A model generated the notes under the pieces. The model ran no database searches and was not told the origin of the DNA. It saw only the letters and a list, made by a program, of their open reading frames with translations. Below, piece after piece: positions 43,101-54,660 of a stretch of 64,000 nucleotides of DNA. The translations under genes were made by a program, and so were the position numbers. The stretch's first letter is position 1; every line of letters starts with the position of its first letter. The stretch is from Metasolibacillus fluoroglycofenilyticus (lineage in GTDB: Bacteria > Bacillota > Bacilli > Bacillales_A > Planococcaceae). The DNA is taken from positions 1 to 64,000 of the forward strand of contig NZ_PYWK01000004.1 of the NCBI RefSeq assembly GCF_003049645.1, written 5' to 3'.

Positions 43101-43340
43101 CTACATCGCAGTAACCGCAGCTCCAACATGAATGCCGCAAGCTTTTCCAAGTTCTTTTTTTGACTCGACCAAAGTAATTGGTATACCGATTTCTTTCGCG
43201 AGAAGAATGGCCGGATCGGTTACCCAACTGTCTGCATCGAGTGCGACAAAAAGCTCTGTAACTTGACCAGCATGCATTGCTTTCACTGCTTGCTTTGTAC
43301 CTATGATTGTTTGACTGGTCTTTACTTTACTATAAGACAT
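43101..43340 (-). CDS. rplGB: L7Ae-family ribosomal protein RplGB (YbxF)
   Basis: 79 residues of the L7Ae/L30e fold (GTKQAVKAMHAGQVTELFVALDAD, GKACGIHVGAA). In B. subtilis YbxF binds K-turn RNA. ATG at 43340 has ggagg eight bases upstream; the in-frame ATG six bases before it is too close to the RBS. First gene of the str operon. Confidence 0.93.
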   Translation of the reverse strand: MSYSKVKTSQTIIGTKQAVKAMHAGQVTELFVALDADSWVTDPAILLAKEIGIPITLVESKKELGKACGIHVGAAVTAM

Positions 43341-43385
43341 TTGCATATCCTCCAAAGCTTAGACAGTTAACTATCAACCTTAAAT

Positions 43386-43415
43386 ATATTATCATCCTCT
43401 ACTTGCACCTGTCAA
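43386..43415 (-). promoter_or_regulatory. Promoter of the str operon (rplGB-rpsL-rpsG-fusA-tuf)
   Basis: -35 TTGACA (43410-43415) and -10 TAATAT (43386-43391), spacing 18 bases, minus strand, about 45 bases before the rplGB start. Confidence 0.75.
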
Positions 43416-43476
43416 CTATTTATTTAACATCTTTCAACAGGTCGAGGAACACCCGTTAAAAACATGTTGTAATCGA

Positions 43477-43514
43477 TAAAATTCCGGCAGAGAATAGCTC
43501 TCTACCGGAATTCT
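43477..43514 (-). terminator. Terminator after rpoC
   Basis: Stem gaattccggtagagag / ctctgccggaatt with a tatt-like loop, then TTTTAT, right after the rpoC stop. Confidence 0.8.
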
Positions 43515-43516
43515 CG

Positions 43517-46500
43517 TTACTCAGCTGAAGTTAGTTCTTCTTCCGTTTCAGCATCCTGCTCAATACGGATTTGACGGTAACGCTGCATACCAGTACCTGC
43601 TGGCACAAGTTTACCGATAATTACGTTTTCCTTCAGACCAAGAAGCTCGTCACGCTTACCTTTAATTGCTGCATCTGTTAACACACGAGTTGTTTCTTGG
43701 AATGATGCTGCTGATAAGAATGATTCTGTTTCCAGAGAAGCCTTAGTAATACCAAGAATGACCGGACGGCATGTTGCTGGATTTTTGCCATTTAAAATAA
43801 TGTCTGCATTCGCTTCAGCAAATTGATGTACGTCTAATAATGAGCCCGGTAATAAATCTGTGTCACCCGCTTCAATTACACGCACTTTACGTAGCATTTG
43901 GCGAACCATTACTTCAATATGCTTATCTCCAATTTCTACCCCTTGCATGCGGTATACTTTTTGTACTTCTTTTAATAAATATTCTTGTACTGTAGATACA
44001 TCTTTAACTTTTAATAACTGCTTTGGATCAATTGAACCGTCTGTTAATAATTGTCCCGGCTCAACCGTATCGTTTAATTGTACTTTTAGGCGAGCATTGT
44101 AAGGCGCTTGATACTTACGCGTCTCCACTTCACCTTGTACAGTAATTTCTTTTAAGCCTTCGCGAATTTCATCGATGTCTGATACTACCCCAGCAATTTC
44201 AGAAATAACCGCTTGACCTTTAGGGTTACGCGATTCGAAAATTTCTTGAATACGAGGAAGACCCATCGTAATATCGTTTCCAGCTACCCCACCTGTATGG
44301 AATGTACGCATCGTTAACTGTGTACCAGGCTCCCCGATTGATTGAGCTGCGATAATACCTACCGCCTCACCTACTTCAACCTCTTCACCTGTAGCTAAGT
44401 TCATACCATAACATTTTTTACATACACCGTGCTTCGTATTACATGTAAATGCTGAACGGATTGTTACCTGCTCGATGCCTGCATCATCAATTACACGCGC
44501 TACATCTTGCGTAATTAAACCATCACGCTCTAAAATAACCTCCCCAGTTTCTGGGTGGAAAATGGTTTTCTTCGTATAACGCCCAATTACACGCTCATCT
44601 AACGCTTCAATTAGCTCGTTGCCTTCCATTAATGCACCGATTAATAAACCACGGTCAGTACCACAGTCATCTTCACGTACAATAACATCTTGTGCAACGT
44701 CTACTAAACGACGAGTTAAATAACCTGAATCGGCTGTTTTTAGTGCTGTATCGGCTAGACCTTTACGTGCACCATGTGTAGAAATGAAGTATTCTAATAC
44801 CGTTAAACCTTCACGGAATGAAGATTTGATAGGTAATTCGATAATTCGACCAGCCGGGTTGGCCATTAGACCACGCATACCTGCTAACTGCGTAAAGTTC
44901 GATGCGTTACCACGCGCCCCCGAGTCAGACATCATAAAGATTGGGTTCGTCTTCTCTAATGATTTCATCAGCTTCGATTGAATTTCATCTTTTGCAGCTG
45001 ACCAGCTAGAAATAACGCGATCATAACGTTCTTCTTCCGTAATTAAACCACGACGGAATTGAATCATTACTTTATCTACCTTCGATTGTGCCTCATCTAA
45101 AATAGTGCCTTTGTCTGGTAACACAACAATATCAGATACGCCTACCGTAATCCCCGCACGAGTAGAATATTTAAAGCCTAAATCTTTCATACGGTCTAAC
45201 ATTTTTGATGTTTCCGTAATATGGAATCGCTTGAATACTTCCGCAATAACATTCCCTAGGAACTTTTTACGGAATGGAGGCACTACTGGTACAGCTGCAA
45301 AGTATTTTTGTAGAACTGCTTTGCGTTGTGCATCAATTTTTTCAGCTTCTGATAAGTCAGCATAGCCTTCAGTCGCTTCCAATTCAGCCAATTGTTCCGC
45401 ATCGATTGCTAATTTTGCAAAGTATTTTTCAGGCGTTTTTTGCTCTAGGTTTACATCTGTTGGCTCATTAATGTACGGGAATGATTCTGGTAAAATTTCA
45501 TTGAAAATTACTTTACCAACAGTTGTTAATAAGAACATTTTATTTTGCTCTTCCGTAAATGTTTCATTATGGACAGAGCTTGCATGGATGGCAATACGTG
45601 TGTGTAAATGAACATGGCCATTTTGGTATGCGATTAACACTTCGTCAGGACCGTAGAAAACAGACCCTTCACCACGAGCTCCTTCACGCTCAAGCGTCAA
45701 GTAATAGTTACCTAATACCATATCTTGAGATGGAGTAACTACTGGTTTACCATCTTTAGGGTTTAAAATGTTTTGTGCTGCTAACATTAATAAACGAGCT
45801 TCCGCTTGCGCTTCTGCTGATAATGGAACATGGACCGCCATTTGGTCACCATCAAAGTCAGCGTTGTAGGCTGTACATACTAATGGATGTAGACGAATTG
45901 CACGACCTTCCACTAATGTCGGCTCGAACGCTTGAATACCTAGTCGGTGAAGCGTCGGTGCACGGTTTAGAAGTACAGGGTGCTCACGTATAACATCCTC
46001 TAATACATCCCAAACCTCATTGTGTAAACGCTCAATTTTGCGTTTTGCACTCTTAATATTATGGGCTAGACCACGCTCTACTAATTCCTTCATTACGAAA
46101 GGCTTAAATAGCTCGATTGCCATCTCTTTCGGAAGACCACATTGGTACATTTTTAAATTCGGTCCTACTACGATAACTGAACGACCAGAGTAGTCTACAC
46201 GTTTACCTAATAAGTTTTGACGGAAGCGACCTTGTTTCCCTTTCAGCATATGTGAAAGTGATTTTAAAGGACGGTTACCAGGACCTGTTACTGGACGACC
46301 ACGACGACCATTGTCGATTAAAGCATCTACCGCTTCCTGTAACATACGCTTTTCGTTTTGGACGATAATGCTAGGTGCACCAAGGTCTAATAAACGTTTT
46401 AAACGGTTATTACGGTTAATTACACGACGGTAAAGATCGTTTAAGTCTGATGTTGCGAAACGTCCACCATCTAATTGAACCATCGGACGAAGCTCTGGAG

Positions 46501-47203
46501 GAATAACAGGTAGTACATCTAAAATCATCCACTCCGGTTTATTGCCAGAGTTACGGAATGATTCCACTACTTCAAGGCGCTTAATTGCACGTGTACGACG
46601 TTGTCCTTGAGCTGTTTTTAATTCTTCCTTTAATGTGATTGTTTCATTTTCAAGATCAATTTTTTCAAGTAATTTTTTTATCGCTTCCGCACCCATCGCT
46701 GCATCAAATGATGCACCGAATTTTTCACGGTAAGCACGGTATTCCTTTTCAGAAAGTAGCTGCTTGCTTTCTAAGTTTGTATCTGCTGGGTTAATTACTA
46801 CGTAAGATGCAAAATAAATAACTTCCTCAAGCGCGCGTGGAGACATATCTAAAATAAGACCCATGCGGCTCGGAATTCCTTTAAAATACCAAATGTGAGA
46901 TACAGGAGCAGCAAGCTCAATATGTCCCATTCTCTCACGGCGTACTTTTGCACGCGTAACTTCTACACCACAGCGATCACAAACTACACCTTTATAACGA
47001 ACGCGTTTGTATTTACCACAATGACATTCCCAGTCCTTTGTAGGGCCGAAAATGCGCTCACAGAAAAGACCATCTTTTTCTGGCTTTAATGTACGGTAGT
47101 TGATTGTTTCTGGCTTCTTTACTTCGCCATATGACCAAGAACGTATCTTATCTGGTGAAGCTAAGCCGATTTTCATATATTCAAATTCATTAACGTCTAT
47201 CAA
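43517..47203 (-). CDS. rpoC: RNA polymerase subunit beta prime
   Basis: 1228 residues. Zinc ribbon Cys60, Cys62, Cys75, Cys78; catalytic NADFDGDQM with its three Asp; trigger-loop and bridge-helix segments present. It is 29 residues longer than the 1199-residue B. subtilis subunit, and the surplus lies in one place, around 580-655, in a Glu/Ala-rich segment. The start is TTG with gggaggt upstream, as in B. subtilis. A terminator-like hairpin separates it from rpoB. Confidence 0.98.
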   Translation of the reverse strand: MIDVNEFEYMKIGLASPDKIRSWSYGEVKKPETINYRTLKPEKDGLFCERIFGPTKDWECHCGKYKRVRYKGVVCDRCGVEVTRAKVRRERMGHIELAAPVSHIWYFKGIPSRMGLILDMSPRALEEVIYFASYVVINPADTNLESKQLLSEKEYRAYREKFGASFDAAMGAEAIKKLLEKIDLENETITLKEELKTAQGQRRTRAIKRLEVVESFRNSGNKPEWMILDVLPVIPPELRPMVQLDGGRFATSDLNDLYRRVINRNNRLKRLLDLGAPSIIVQNEKRMLQEAVDALIDNGRRGRPVTGPGNRPLKSLSHMLKGKQGRFRQNLLGKRVDYSGRSVIVVGPNLKMYQCGLPKEMAIELFKPFVMKELVERGLAHNIKSAKRKIERLHNEVWDVLEDVIREHPVLLNRAPTLHRLGIQAFEPTLVEGRAIRLHPLVCTAYNADFDGDQMAVHVPLSAEAQAEARLLMLAAQNILNPKDGKPVVTPSQDMVLGNYYLTLEREGARGEGSVFYGPDEVLIAYQNGHVHLHTRIAIHASSVHNETFTEEQNKMFLLTTVGKVIFNEILPESFPYINEPTDVNLEQKTPEKYFAKLAIDAEQLAELEATEGYADLSEAEKIDAQRKAVLQKYFAAVPVVPPFRKKFLGNVIAEVFKRFHITETSKMLDRMKDLGFKYSTRAGITVGVSDIVVLPDKGTILDEAQSKVDKVMIQFRRGLITEEERYDRVISSWSAAKDEIQSKLMKSLEKTNPIFMMSDSGARGNASNFTQLAGMRGLMANPAGRIIELPIKSSFREGLTVLEYFISTHGARKGLADTALKTADSGYLTRRLVDVAQDVIVREDDCGTDRGLLIGALMEGNELIEALDERVIGRYTKKTIFHPETGEVILERDGLITQDVARVIDDAGIEQVTIRSAFTCNTKHGVCKKCYGMNLATGEEVEVGEAVGIIAAQSIGEPGTQLTMRTFHTGGVAGNDITMGLPRIQEIFESRNPKGQAVISEIAGVVSDIDEIREGLKEITVQGEVETRKYQAPYNARLKVQLNDTVEPGQLLTDGSIDPKQLLKVKDVSTVQEYLLKEVQKVYRMQGVEIGDKHIEVMVRQMLRKVRVIEAGDTDLLPGSLLDVHQFAEANADIILNGKNPATCRPVILGITKASLETESFLSAASFQETTRVLTDAAIKGKRDELLGLKENVIIGKLVPAGTGMQRYRQIRIEQDAETEEELTSAE

Positions 47204-47290
47204 GGAGCCTACCTCCCTTTAGTCTAAGTCTTTATAAAGACCTTTCCGTAGCTCGACATTCATCATCGTTTCATTTGAAAAAATTCAAAA

Positions 47291-47320
47291 AACGGGCAGG
47301 GCAAAATCCTGCCCGATACT
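47291..47320 (-). terminator. Intrinsic terminator between rpoB and rpoC
   Basis: cgggcagg pairs perfectly with cctgcccg around a seven-base loop and is followed by TTTTTTG, two bases after the rpoB stop codon. No convincing promoter lies between it and rpoC (47204-47290), so it probably lets part of the transcription through. Confidence 0.8.
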
Positions 47321-47322
47321 GG

Positions 47323-50300
47323 TTACTCTACAGTTTCTACTGTGTCGCCTTCCTCATCTGTCGGCACAATGTTTAATGCATCAGCCGGTTGAAGATCGTC
47401 TTCTTCATCAAGATCACGAAGCTCTACTTCTTCATTGTTGATTGTTAGCATTTTTACATCCATACCTAAAGATTGAAGCTCTTTAATCAATACTTTAAAT
47501 GATTCAGGAACACCTGGCTCTGGCACACTTTCACCTTTAACGATTGCTTCGTATGTTTTCACACGACCTACAACATCATCTGATTTAACAGTTAAAATCT
47601 CTTGTAATGTGTATGCAGCACCGTATGCTTCAAGTGCCCAAACTTCCATCTCACCAAAGCGCTGACCACCAAATTGTGCTTTACCACCAAGTGGCTGTTG
47701 CGTTACAAGTGAGTATGGTCCTGTCGAACGTGCGTGTAGCTTATCATCAACCATATGTGCAAGCTTAATCATATACATGACACCCACTGATACACGGTTA
47801 TCGAATGGCTCACCTGAACGTCCATCATATAAAATTGTTTTACCATCACGGTCCATACCCGCTTCTTCCATCGTTTCCCAAACATCTTCTTCATTTGCAC
47901 CATCGAATACTGGTGTTGCCATATGAATACCTAAATAACGTGAAGCCATACCTAAATGTAGCTCTAGCACTTGTCCGATATTCATACGTGAAGGAACACC
48001 AAGTGGGTTTAACATGATGTCAACAGGTGTACCATCTGGCATAAACGGCATATCTTCCTCTGGTAAAATACGTGAAATTACACCTTTGTTACCGTGACGT
48101 CCAGCCATTTTATCTCCAACGCGGATTTTACGTTTTTGAACGATATACGCGCGAACTAATTGGTTTACACCCGGTGGTAATTCATCGCCATCTTCACGGT
48201 TGAAGACTTTCACATCAAGTACGATACCGCCTGCTCCATGTGGTACACGTAAAGATGTGTCACGAACTTCACGTGCTTTTTCACCAAAGATTGCGTGTAA
48301 TAAACGTTCTTCTGCAGTTAATTCCGTAACTCCTTTAGGCGTTACTTTCCCTACAAGAATATCGCCGTCACGTACTTCCGCACCAATGCGAATAATTCCA
48401 CGCTCATCTAAATTGCGCAGTGCATCTTCCCCAACGTTCGGAATATCACGCGTAATTTCTTCAGGTCCTAATTTTGTATCACGAGACTCTGACTCATATT
48501 CTTCAATATGAACAGATGTGTACACATCATCTTTTACTAGGCGTTCGCTCATAATAACAGCATCTTCATAGTTGAAGCCATCCCATGTCATGAAGGCTAC
48601 TAGCACGTTACGACCAAGTGCTAACTCACCCTTCTCCATCGATGGACCGTCAGCTAAAATATCTTTTGGCTTTACGCGGTCTCCAACTTTAACAATTGGG
48701 CGCTGGTTATAAGATGTACCTTGGTTAGAGCGAACGAATTTCTGAACTTTATATTTCGTTAAATCGCCTTTTACTTCTTTGCCGTCAACTGTTTCAATAC
48801 GTCGTACATGAATTGAGCGTGCTTCTACATGCTCAACAATCCCTTCGTATTTAGCAACTACAGCAGCACCTGAGTCACGCGCGTCAACATGCTCCATCCC
48901 CGTACCTACGAAAGGCGCTTCAGGATTTAATAACGGAACAGCTTGACGTTGCATGTTTGCACCCATTAATGCACGGTTCGAGTCATCGTTTTCTAAGAAA
49001 GGAATACATGCTGTCGCTACAGACACTACCTGTCTTGGCGATACGTCCATGTAATCAATCTTATCTTTTTTGAATACCGTATTGTCGCCTCGGAAGCGCC
49101 CTACGATTTCGTCTTTTGTAAATGTACCATCCTCATTTAATAATGAGTTTGCCTGTGCAACGACGTAGTTATCCTCTTCGTCAGCCGTTAAGTAATCAAT
49201 TTGCTCCGTCACTTGACCCGTATCTGGATCTACACGACGATACGGCGTTTCGATAAAGCCGAATTTATTAATTTTCGCGAATGATGAAAGGGAGTTAATT
49301 AAACCAATGTTTGGACCCTCAGGCGTTTCAATTGGACACATACGACCGTAGTGAGAGTAGTGAACGTCACGCACTTCCATACCAGCACGCTCACGTGTTA
49401 AACCACCTGGGCCTAATGCTGATAAACGACGCTTGTTCGTCAATTCTGCAAGCGGGTTTGTTTGGTCCATGAATTGCGATAATTGAGAGCTACCAAAGAA
49501 TTCTTTAATAGATGCAATTACCGGGCGAATATTGATCAATTGTTGCGGCACAATCGACGCTGTGTCATTAATCGACATACGCTCACGTACAACACGCTCC
49601 ATACGAGATAAACCGATACGGAATTGGTTTTGCAATAGCTCACCAACTGAACGAATACGACGATTTCCTAAGTGGTCGATATCGTCTGTGTTACCAACAC
49701 CGTATAGTAAATTAAAGAAATAAGAAACAGAAGCTAAAATATCAGCTGGAACGATGTTTTTCACTTCTTCTTCGACATAAGCATTTGAAATAACATTGAT
49801 TTCTTTTTGTGCTTCATCGTTTGGCGCATAGATTTTAATTGTTTGGATTGTAATATCGTCCTCTAATACGCCGCCAACTTGAGATAGCTTGCGGAAACCG
49901 ATGCCGTTTTCTAAATAAGGAATTAACTTATCTAGTGTGCGTCGGTCAAGAACAGTACCTTTTTCAACTAAAATTTCGCCTGTTTCTGGATCTGCTAATG
50001 TTTCTGCAATTGTTTGGTTAAATAAGCGATTTTTAATATGCAACTTTTTATTCATTTTATAGCGACCAACATTCGCTAAATCATAGCGTTTTGCATCGAA
50101 GAAGCGAGAGAATAATAAACTTTTCGCACTTTCTACTGTTGGAGGCTCACCTGGACGCAGACGCTCATAAATTTCAAGAAGTGCTTTTTCAGTACTTTCT
50201 GTGTTATCTTTTTCAAGCGTATTGCGTAAATATTCATTGTCACCGATGATATCGATAATTTCTTGGTCTGAACCGAAGCCCAATGCACGAAGTAACACTG

Positions 50301-50877
50301 TAACCGGTAGTTTACGTGTACGATCGATACGAACGTAAACAACGTCCTTCGCATCTGTTTCGTATTCAAGCCACGCACCACGGTTCGGAATTACTGTTGC
50401 ACCAAAGCCCTTTTTACCGTTTTTGTCCGTTTTATCATGGAAGTAAACACTTGGTGAACGGACTAGCTGTGAAACGATAACGCGCTCAGCACCATTAATA
50501 ATAAATGTGCCTGTTTCCGTCATTAAAGGGAAATCCCCCATAAAGACGTCTTGCTCTTTTACTTCATCTGTTTCCTTGTTGTGCAAACGTACTTTCACAC
50601 GTAATGGTGCGGCATACGTTACATCACGTTCCTTGCACTCATCCACATCATACTTCGGTTCCCCTAAAGCATAATCGATGAATTCAAGTGAAAGATTACC
50701 TGTAAAATCTTCGATTGGCGAAATGTCGTGGAACATTTCACGCAATCCTTCTGCAAAGAACCACTCATAAGATGCTGTTTGAATCTCGATTAAATTCGGA
50801 AGCTCAAGCACCTCTTTAATACGCGCAAAACTTCTGCGCTGGCGGTGTCGTCCGTACTGAACTAGTTGACCTGTCAA
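47323..50877 (-). CDS. rpoB: RNA polymerase subunit beta
   Basis: 1184 residues from TTG 50877 ([17 protein letters not shown], the family's usual start, with gaggggtg five to six bases ahead); a GTG three codons earlier overlaps that RBS. In the rifampicin cluster [14 protein letters not shown] is ordinary, but the next segment reads [11 protein letters not shown]: Asn481 replaces the His found at E. coli 526, B. subtilis 482 and S. aureus 481. The codon is AAC at 49435-49437. Followed by rpoC after a terminator. Confidence 0.98.
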   Translation of the reverse strand: MTGQLVQYGRHRQRRSFARIKEVLELPNLIEIQTASYEWFFAEGLREMFHDISPIEDFTGNLSLEFIDYALGEPKYDVDECKERDVTYAAPLRVKVRLHNKETDEVKEQDVFMGDFPLMTETGTFIINGAERVIVSQLVRSPSVYFHDKTDKNGKKGFGATVIPNRGAWLEYETDAKDVVYVRIDRTRKLPVTVLLRALGFGSDQEIIDIIGDNEYLRNTLEKDNTESTEKALLEIYERLRPGEPPTVESAKSLLFSRFFDAKRYDLANVGRYKMNKKLHIKNRLFNQTIAETLADPETGEILVEKGTVLDRRTLDKLIPYLENGIGFRKLSQVGGVLEDDITIQTIKIYAPNDEAQKEINVISNAYVEEEVKNIVPADILASVSYFFNLLYGVGNTDDIDHLGNRRIRSVGELLQNQFRIGLSRMERVVRERMSINDTASIVPQQLINIRPVIASIKEFFGSSQLSQFMDQTNPLAELTNKRRLSALGPGGLTRERAGMEVRDVHYSHYGRMCPIETPEGPNIGLINSLSSFAKINKFGFIETPYRRVDPDTGQVTEQIDYLTADEEDNYVVAQANSLLNEDGTFTKDEIVGRFRGDNTVFKKDKIDYMDVSPRQVVSVATACIPFLENDDSNRALMGANMQRQAVPLLNPEAPFVGTGMEHVDARDSGAAVVAKYEGIVEHVEARSIHVRRIETVDGKEVKGDLTKYKVQKFVRSNQGTSYNQRPIVKVGDRVKPKDILADGPSMEKGELALGRNVLVAFMTWDGFNYEDAVIMSERLVKDDVYTSVHIEEYESESRDTKLGPEEITRDIPNVGEDALRNLDERGIIRIGAEVRDGDILVGKVTPKGVTELTAEERLLHAIFGEKAREVRDTSLRVPHGAGGIVLDVKVFNREDGDELPPGVNQLVRAYIVQKRKIRVGDKMAGRHGNKGVISRILPEEDMPFMPDGTPVDIMLNPLGVPSRMNIGQVLELHLGMASRYLGIHMATPVFDGANEEDVWETMEEAGMDRDGKTILYDGRSGEPFDNRVSVGVMYMIKLAHMVDDKLHARSTGPYSLVTQQPLGGKAQFGGQRFGEMEVWALEAYGAAYTLQEILTVKSDDVVGRVKTYEAIVKGESVPEPGVPESFKVLIKELQSLGMDVKMLTINNEEVELRDLDEEDDLQPADALNIVPTDEEGDTVETVE

Positions 50878-51081
50878 CTCATTCACCCCTCAATAAAGCG
50901 ATAATAGGTCTTTGCAAAACCATACAAATAGTGTATGATTTCGAAAGACAAAAAGAAAACGAGTCTTTATAAAAAGCTCATTTTCGGTTAAACTCAATTA
51001 CACCTCAAGCTAACTTTAGTCCGGTTTTTTTCGAATGAGTACGAAAACTCCCCTTAAAAAACTGTAACATTTGCCAGAGGC

Positions 51082-51160
51082 TTTAGGCCAACTTGATGTT
51101 GGTCACTCAGTCGCTACCACTGGATGTGGCGCTCTTAAACTGCACTTCTCTCCATCAGCG
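51082..51160 (+). repeat. Structured repeat R4, copy b (in the rpoB leader)
   Basis: Contains two small hairpins in succession: ggccaac-ttgat-gttggtc (51086-51104) and ccac-tggat-gtgg (51117-51129), joined by actcagtc. The order matches 11711-11794 in reverse complement. It lies in the roughly 450-base leader between the rpoB promoter and start, antisense to it. Confidence 0.5.
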
Positions 51161-51337
51161 AAAATTGAATCTCCCACTGAAAGAAAGCAAGATAAATAAT
51201 TCAGCCCGCCACCTATCTAAAAGATGAGAGCTCTTAATAAATTAAGATAAACTAAATTCTCGCAAAACATACCCTACTTAAAATCAAATTCATACAAAAG
51301 GGCATACTTCTTCAAAATAATAATTTTGCATTTTATT

Positions 51338-51366
51338 ATATTATCACAGTCAATTTGTCAAGTCAA
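51338..51366 (-). promoter_or_regulatory. Promoter of rpoB-rpoC
   Basis: -35 TTGACT (51361-51366) and -10 TAATAT (51338-51343), spacing 17 bases, minus strand. An alternative TTGACA/TATAAT pair in other register overlaps it. The leader to rpoB is about 450 bases and holds no other recognised feature than repeat R4. Confidence 0.65.
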
Positions 51367-51392
51367 TATTTTAGCGTGAATTGACTTGACAA
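51355..51392. repeat. Perfect 12-bp inverted repeat over the rpoB promoter
   Basis: ttgtcaagtcaa (51355-51366) and ttgacttgacaa (51381-51392) are exact inverse copies separated by 14 bases. The left arm contains the -35 box of the rpoB promoter. It may be a regulator-binding site or the end hairpin of the upstream methyltransferase transcript. Confidence 0.7.
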
Positions 51393-51402
51393 AAGTTAAA
51401 AT

Positions 51403-52005
51403 TCACTTTTTTCCACGCACAATCCAATACCCTTTTTTCTTCTCAACGACCTCTACTTCAGCAAAAAGTCCCTCTAAATGACTTACAGTTGACGGAGCTC
51501 CCTGCTTTTTTTGAATAACGACCCATAACTCGCCACCAATTACCAACATAGCATATGCTTCGTTATAAAATTTAAAAATCGTTTCTTTACCTGCGCGAAT
51601 AGGTGGATTCGTTAAAATAGCTGCTACTTCTGTTTGAGGCGCTACATTTGCTAGTCCATCACTTTCGATAACTTGCACATTTTGAATCCCGTTCACTTCC
51701 GCATTTTTTTGCGCTAACGCTACAGCACGTGAATTAATATCCATCATATAAATAAAGCGATCTGGGTGCGCCTTTGCTAAAGCTAAACCAATGGGACCAT
51801 ACCCACAGCCTACGTCCATAACCGCTCCTTTAATTGCAGGCATTTCAAATGTGTCAATTAATACACGGGAGCCAAAATCTACTTCATTTTTACTAAAAAC
51901 ACCGGCATCCGTTTCAAATATAAACTCTGAGCCAAGCAGTGTAAACTTCCACTTACGCGGTTTACTTTCAACTTGCGGCTTATTAGAATAATAGTGCTCT
52001 GACAC
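51403..52005 (-). CDS. Class I SAM-dependent methyltransferase, RsmC-like (YbxB)
   Basis: 200 residues with the SAM motif VMDVGCGYGPIGLALA, acidic MMDINSRAV and catalytic NPPIRAGK, the pattern of RsmC/RlmG N2-guanine methyltransferases. Probably modifies 16S rRNA. Lies between rplL and rpoB, where B. subtilis has ybxB. It follows a terminator after rplL, so some read-through or its own promoter must serve it. Confidence 0.85.
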   Translation of the reverse strand: MSEHYYSNKPQVESKPRKWKFTLLGSEFIFETDAGVFSKNEVDFGSRVLIDTFEMPAIKGAVMDVGCGYGPIGLALAKAHPDRFIYMMDINSRAVALAQKNAEVNGIQNVQVIESDGLANVAPQTEVAAILTNPPIRAGKETIFKFYNEAYAMLVIGGELWVVIQKKQGAPSTVSHLEGLFAEVEVVEKKKGYWIVRGKK

Positions 52006-52038
52006 TTAGTAACGCCTCCTTGCTAAAAAGAATTAGGT

Positions 52039-52070
52039 AAAAAAACAAGCCCGTCATATGACGAGCTTGT
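52039..52070 (-). terminator. Terminator after rplL
   Basis: acaagctcgtca pairs with tgacgggcttgt and TTTTTTT follows on the minus strand. It ends the rplJ-rplL unit, whose products are needed in excess (L7/L12). Confidence 0.88.
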
Positions 52071-52096
52071 CTATTTTAAGAGATGCTAACAAGAAA

Positions 52097-52459
52097 TTAC
52101 TTAACTTCTACAGTAGCGCCAACTTCTTCAAGTTTAGCTTTGATTTCTTCAGCTTCTTCTTTAGCAATACCTTCTTTAAGAGCTTTAGGAGCGTTGTCAA
52201 CAACCTCTTTAGCTTCTTTTAAGCCTAAGCCAGTGATTTCACGAACCACTTTGATTACTTTGATTTTTTCAGCACCAGCGGCAGCTAATACTACATCAAA
52301 TTCAGATTTTTCTTCAGCGGCACCTGCAGCACCACCAGCAACCACAGCTACAGGAGCAGCTGCTGTTACACCGAATTCTTCTTCGATTGCTTTTACTAAA
52401 TCGTTTAATTCAAGAACTGTCATAGCTTTAATAGCTTCTAAGATTTGCTCTTTATTCAT
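52097..52459 (-). CDS. rplL: 50S ribosomal protein L7/L12
   Basis: 120 residues: N-terminal dimerisation helices, Ala/Gly-rich hinge ([17 protein letters not shown]), and a C-terminal factor-binding domain ([20 protein letters not shown]). Confidence 0.98.
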   Translation of the reverse strand: MNKEQILEAIKAMTVLELNDLVKAIEEEFGVTAAAPVAVVAGGAAGAAEEKSEFDVVLAAAGAEKIKVIKVVREITGLGLKEAKEVVDNAPKALKEGIAKEEAEEIKAKLEEVGATVEVK

Positions 52460-52535
52460 TTTAATTTCCTCCTACATTAGGTTATGTTTTAAGTTTTAGG
52501 CGATTAAGCCGATTTTTTGTGAAGTTCGGTAGCAA

Positions 52536-53036
52536 TTAAGCTCCTTGCTCTTCTTTTTGGTCTGCAACAGCTTTTGTTGCAAGTGCGAAGTTGCGCACTG
52601 GTGCTTGAAGTACAGATAAAAGCATAGAAAGTAGACCTTCGCGTGATGGAAGTTCTGCAAGAGCTTTAACATCTTCAAGTGATGCAACAGTACCTTCGAT
52701 AATACCCGCTTTAATTTCTAACGCTTCGTTCTTTTTAGCGAATTCGTTAATAATTTTAGCTGGCGCTACTACATCTTCATTTGAGAATGCGATAGCGTTT
52801 GGACCTGTTAAATGTTCGTTAATTCCTCCAACGTTTGCAATATCAGCAGCACGACGAGTTAAAGTGTTTTTATATACTTTGAACTCTACGCCAGCTTCAC
52901 GAAGTTGCTTACGAAGTTCTGTTACTTGAGAAACAGTAAGACCGCGGTAGTCAACCACTACTACAGATGCAGCAGCTTGGAACTTGTCAGCGATTTCTTG
53001 TACTTGAACTTTTTTAGCTTCAACAGCTTTGCTCAT
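52536..53036 (-). CDS. rplJ: 50S ribosomal protein L10
   Basis: 166 residues from [14 protein letters not shown] at 53036 follows ggaggtg. Base of the L7/L12 stalk and autoregulator of its own leader. Confidence 0.98.
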   Translation of the reverse strand: MSKAVEAKKVQVQEIADKFQAAASVVVVDYRGLTVSQVTELRKQLREAGVEFKVYKNTLTRRAADIANVGGINEHLTGPNAIAFSNEDVVAPAKIINEFAKKNEALEIKAGIIEGTVASLEDVKALAELPSREGLLSMLLSVLQAPVRNFALATKAVADQKEEQGA

Positions 53037-53066
53037 TTGATGACACCTCCTATTAGAATGAGTCAT

Positions 53067-53240
53067 TTATACCGACAAAAGAAAGCCCCTATATCAAAAT
53101 AGACATAGAGGCAGAAAGTCATCATCTTAAAAAGATTCCGAATTCCGTTGTCCTCGGTAGGAAAATTAAGCGCACAATGCACTCCTACTGTCTACGGTAC
53201 AAATGGATAATTCACAACAGAAACCATATTAACAAATGGT
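53067..53240 (-). ncRNA. L10 leader (ribosomal protein autoregulatory RNA)
   Basis: Between rplA and rplJ the minus strand contains accgaggacaacggaattcg followed by a hairpin cctctatgtctattttgatataggggc and a T-rich tail, the layout of the Firmicute L10 leader bound by L10(L12)4. Confidence 0.75.
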
Positions 53241-53263
53241 TGAATTGTTGTCAACTATTTTTA

Positions 53264-53962
53264 TTATTTAACCGCTACGTTAGCAGCGTCAATTTTAACA
53301 GCTGGACCCATTGTAGTAGTTACGTTTACAGACTTCATGTAAGTACCTTTAGCTGCAGCAGGTTTTGCTTTTTGAACTACGTCAAATACAGCTAAGAAGT
53401 TTTCTACTAATTTTTCTGTTTCGAAAGAAGCCTTACCAATCGGAGCATGGATAATACCAGCTTTTTCAGCGCGGTATTCTACTTTACCAGCTTTGATTTC
53501 TTCGATTGCTTTCGTTACATCAAAAGTAACTGTACCTGTTTTTGGGTTTGGCATTAAGCCTTTTGGACCTAATACACGACCAAGTTTACCAACTTCACCC
53601 ATCATGTCTGGTGTAGCTACGATTACATCGAAGTCGAACCAGCCTTGTTGGATTTTTTGGATGTACTCAGCATCGCCTACATAATCTGCACCAGCAGCTT
53701 CTGCTTCTTTAAGTTTTTCACCTTTAGCGAAAACTAATACGCGTTGAGTTTTACCAGTACCGTGCGGAAGCACTACTGCACCACGAATTTGTTGGTCATT
53801 TTTACGAGTATCAATCCCTAAGCGGAATGCTACTTCTACAGTTGCATCAAAGTTTACAGTGCTAGTTTTTTGCGCTAGCTCGATTGCTTCTTCTACAGAA
53901 TAAAGTTTTGTACGGTCAATTAATTTAGCCGCATCTTGCAGCTTTTTACCTTTTTTAGCCAT
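53264..53962 (-). CDS. rplA: 50S ribosomal protein L1
   Basis: 232 residues with the L1 signature in [14 protein letters not shown]. Mobile E-site stalk protein; in many bacteria it represses the L11-L1 operon. Confidence 0.98.
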   Translation of the reverse strand: MAKKGKKLQDAAKLIDRTKLYSVEEAIELAQKTSTVNFDATVEVAFRLGIDTRKNDQQIRGAVVLPHGTGKTQRVLVFAKGEKLKEAEAAGADYVGDAEYIQKIQQGWFDFDVIVATPDMMGEVGKLGRVLGPKGLMPNPKTGTVTFDVTKAIEEIKAGKVEYRAEKAGIIHAPIGKASFETEKLVENFLAVFDVVQKAKPAAAKGTYMKSVNVTTTMGPAVKIDAANVAVK

Positions 53963-54079
53963 TATAATTTCCTCCTTGATTGTGGTTATAGCGGAATTTT
54001 ACCTCCCACGAATAAAGGTTGCGCACCACTCGAGTGCCGCAACCTTCCAAAAACAAATGCATCATCAAGTAAATGGGAA

Positions 54080-54505
54080 TTAGTCTTCGATCGCAATACC
54101 CATGCTACGTGCAGTACCTTCAACCATTAACATAGCCGCTTCTACTGATGCAGCATTAAGGTCTGGCATTTTTTGTTCAGCGATTTCGCGAACTTTATCA
54201 CGTTTAACCGTCGCTACTTTTTTACGGTTTGGTTCACCTGATCCAGATTGGATACCAGCTGCTACTTTAAGTAGAACTGCTGCAGGTGGAGTTTTCGTAA
54301 TGAAAGTAAATGAACGGTCTTCAAATACTGAAATCTCAACAGGAATGATTAGACCTGCTTGATCAGCAGTACGAGCATTGAACTCCTTACAGAATCCCAT
54401 GATGTTTACACCTGCTTGACCTAGTGCAGGACCAACCGGTGGAGCTGGGTTAGCTTTACCAGCAGGGATTTGAAGTTTTACAACTTTAATAACTTTTTTA
54501 GCCAC
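54080..54505 (-). CDS. rplK: 50S ribosomal protein L11
   Basis: 141 residues from a GTG start at 54505 ([16 protein letters not shown]), with aaggaggtg upstream; a longer reading to 54556 is not supported. [14 protein letters not shown] lies in the N-terminal domain where thiostrepton acts and RelA is triggered. Confidence 0.97.
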   Translation of the reverse strand: MAKKVIKVVKLQIPAGKANPAPPVGPALGQAGVNIMGFCKEFNARTADQAGLIIPVEISVFEDRSFTFITKTPPAAVLLKVAAGIQSGSGEPNRKKVATVKRDKVREIAEQKMPDLNAASVEAAMLMVEGTARSMGIAIED

Positions 54506-54660
54506 GAGACACACCTCCTTAAGTCCGTGATGTGGTAATTGGGTTGCCCCTCCCACTCAAATATCTGTCTGTCAGCTAATTTGCCGATAACATTAAAAAT
54601 CTATCAATTGCCGACTGAAAACAATTTACAGTCTGACCTATGAAATGATAACACTTTTAT

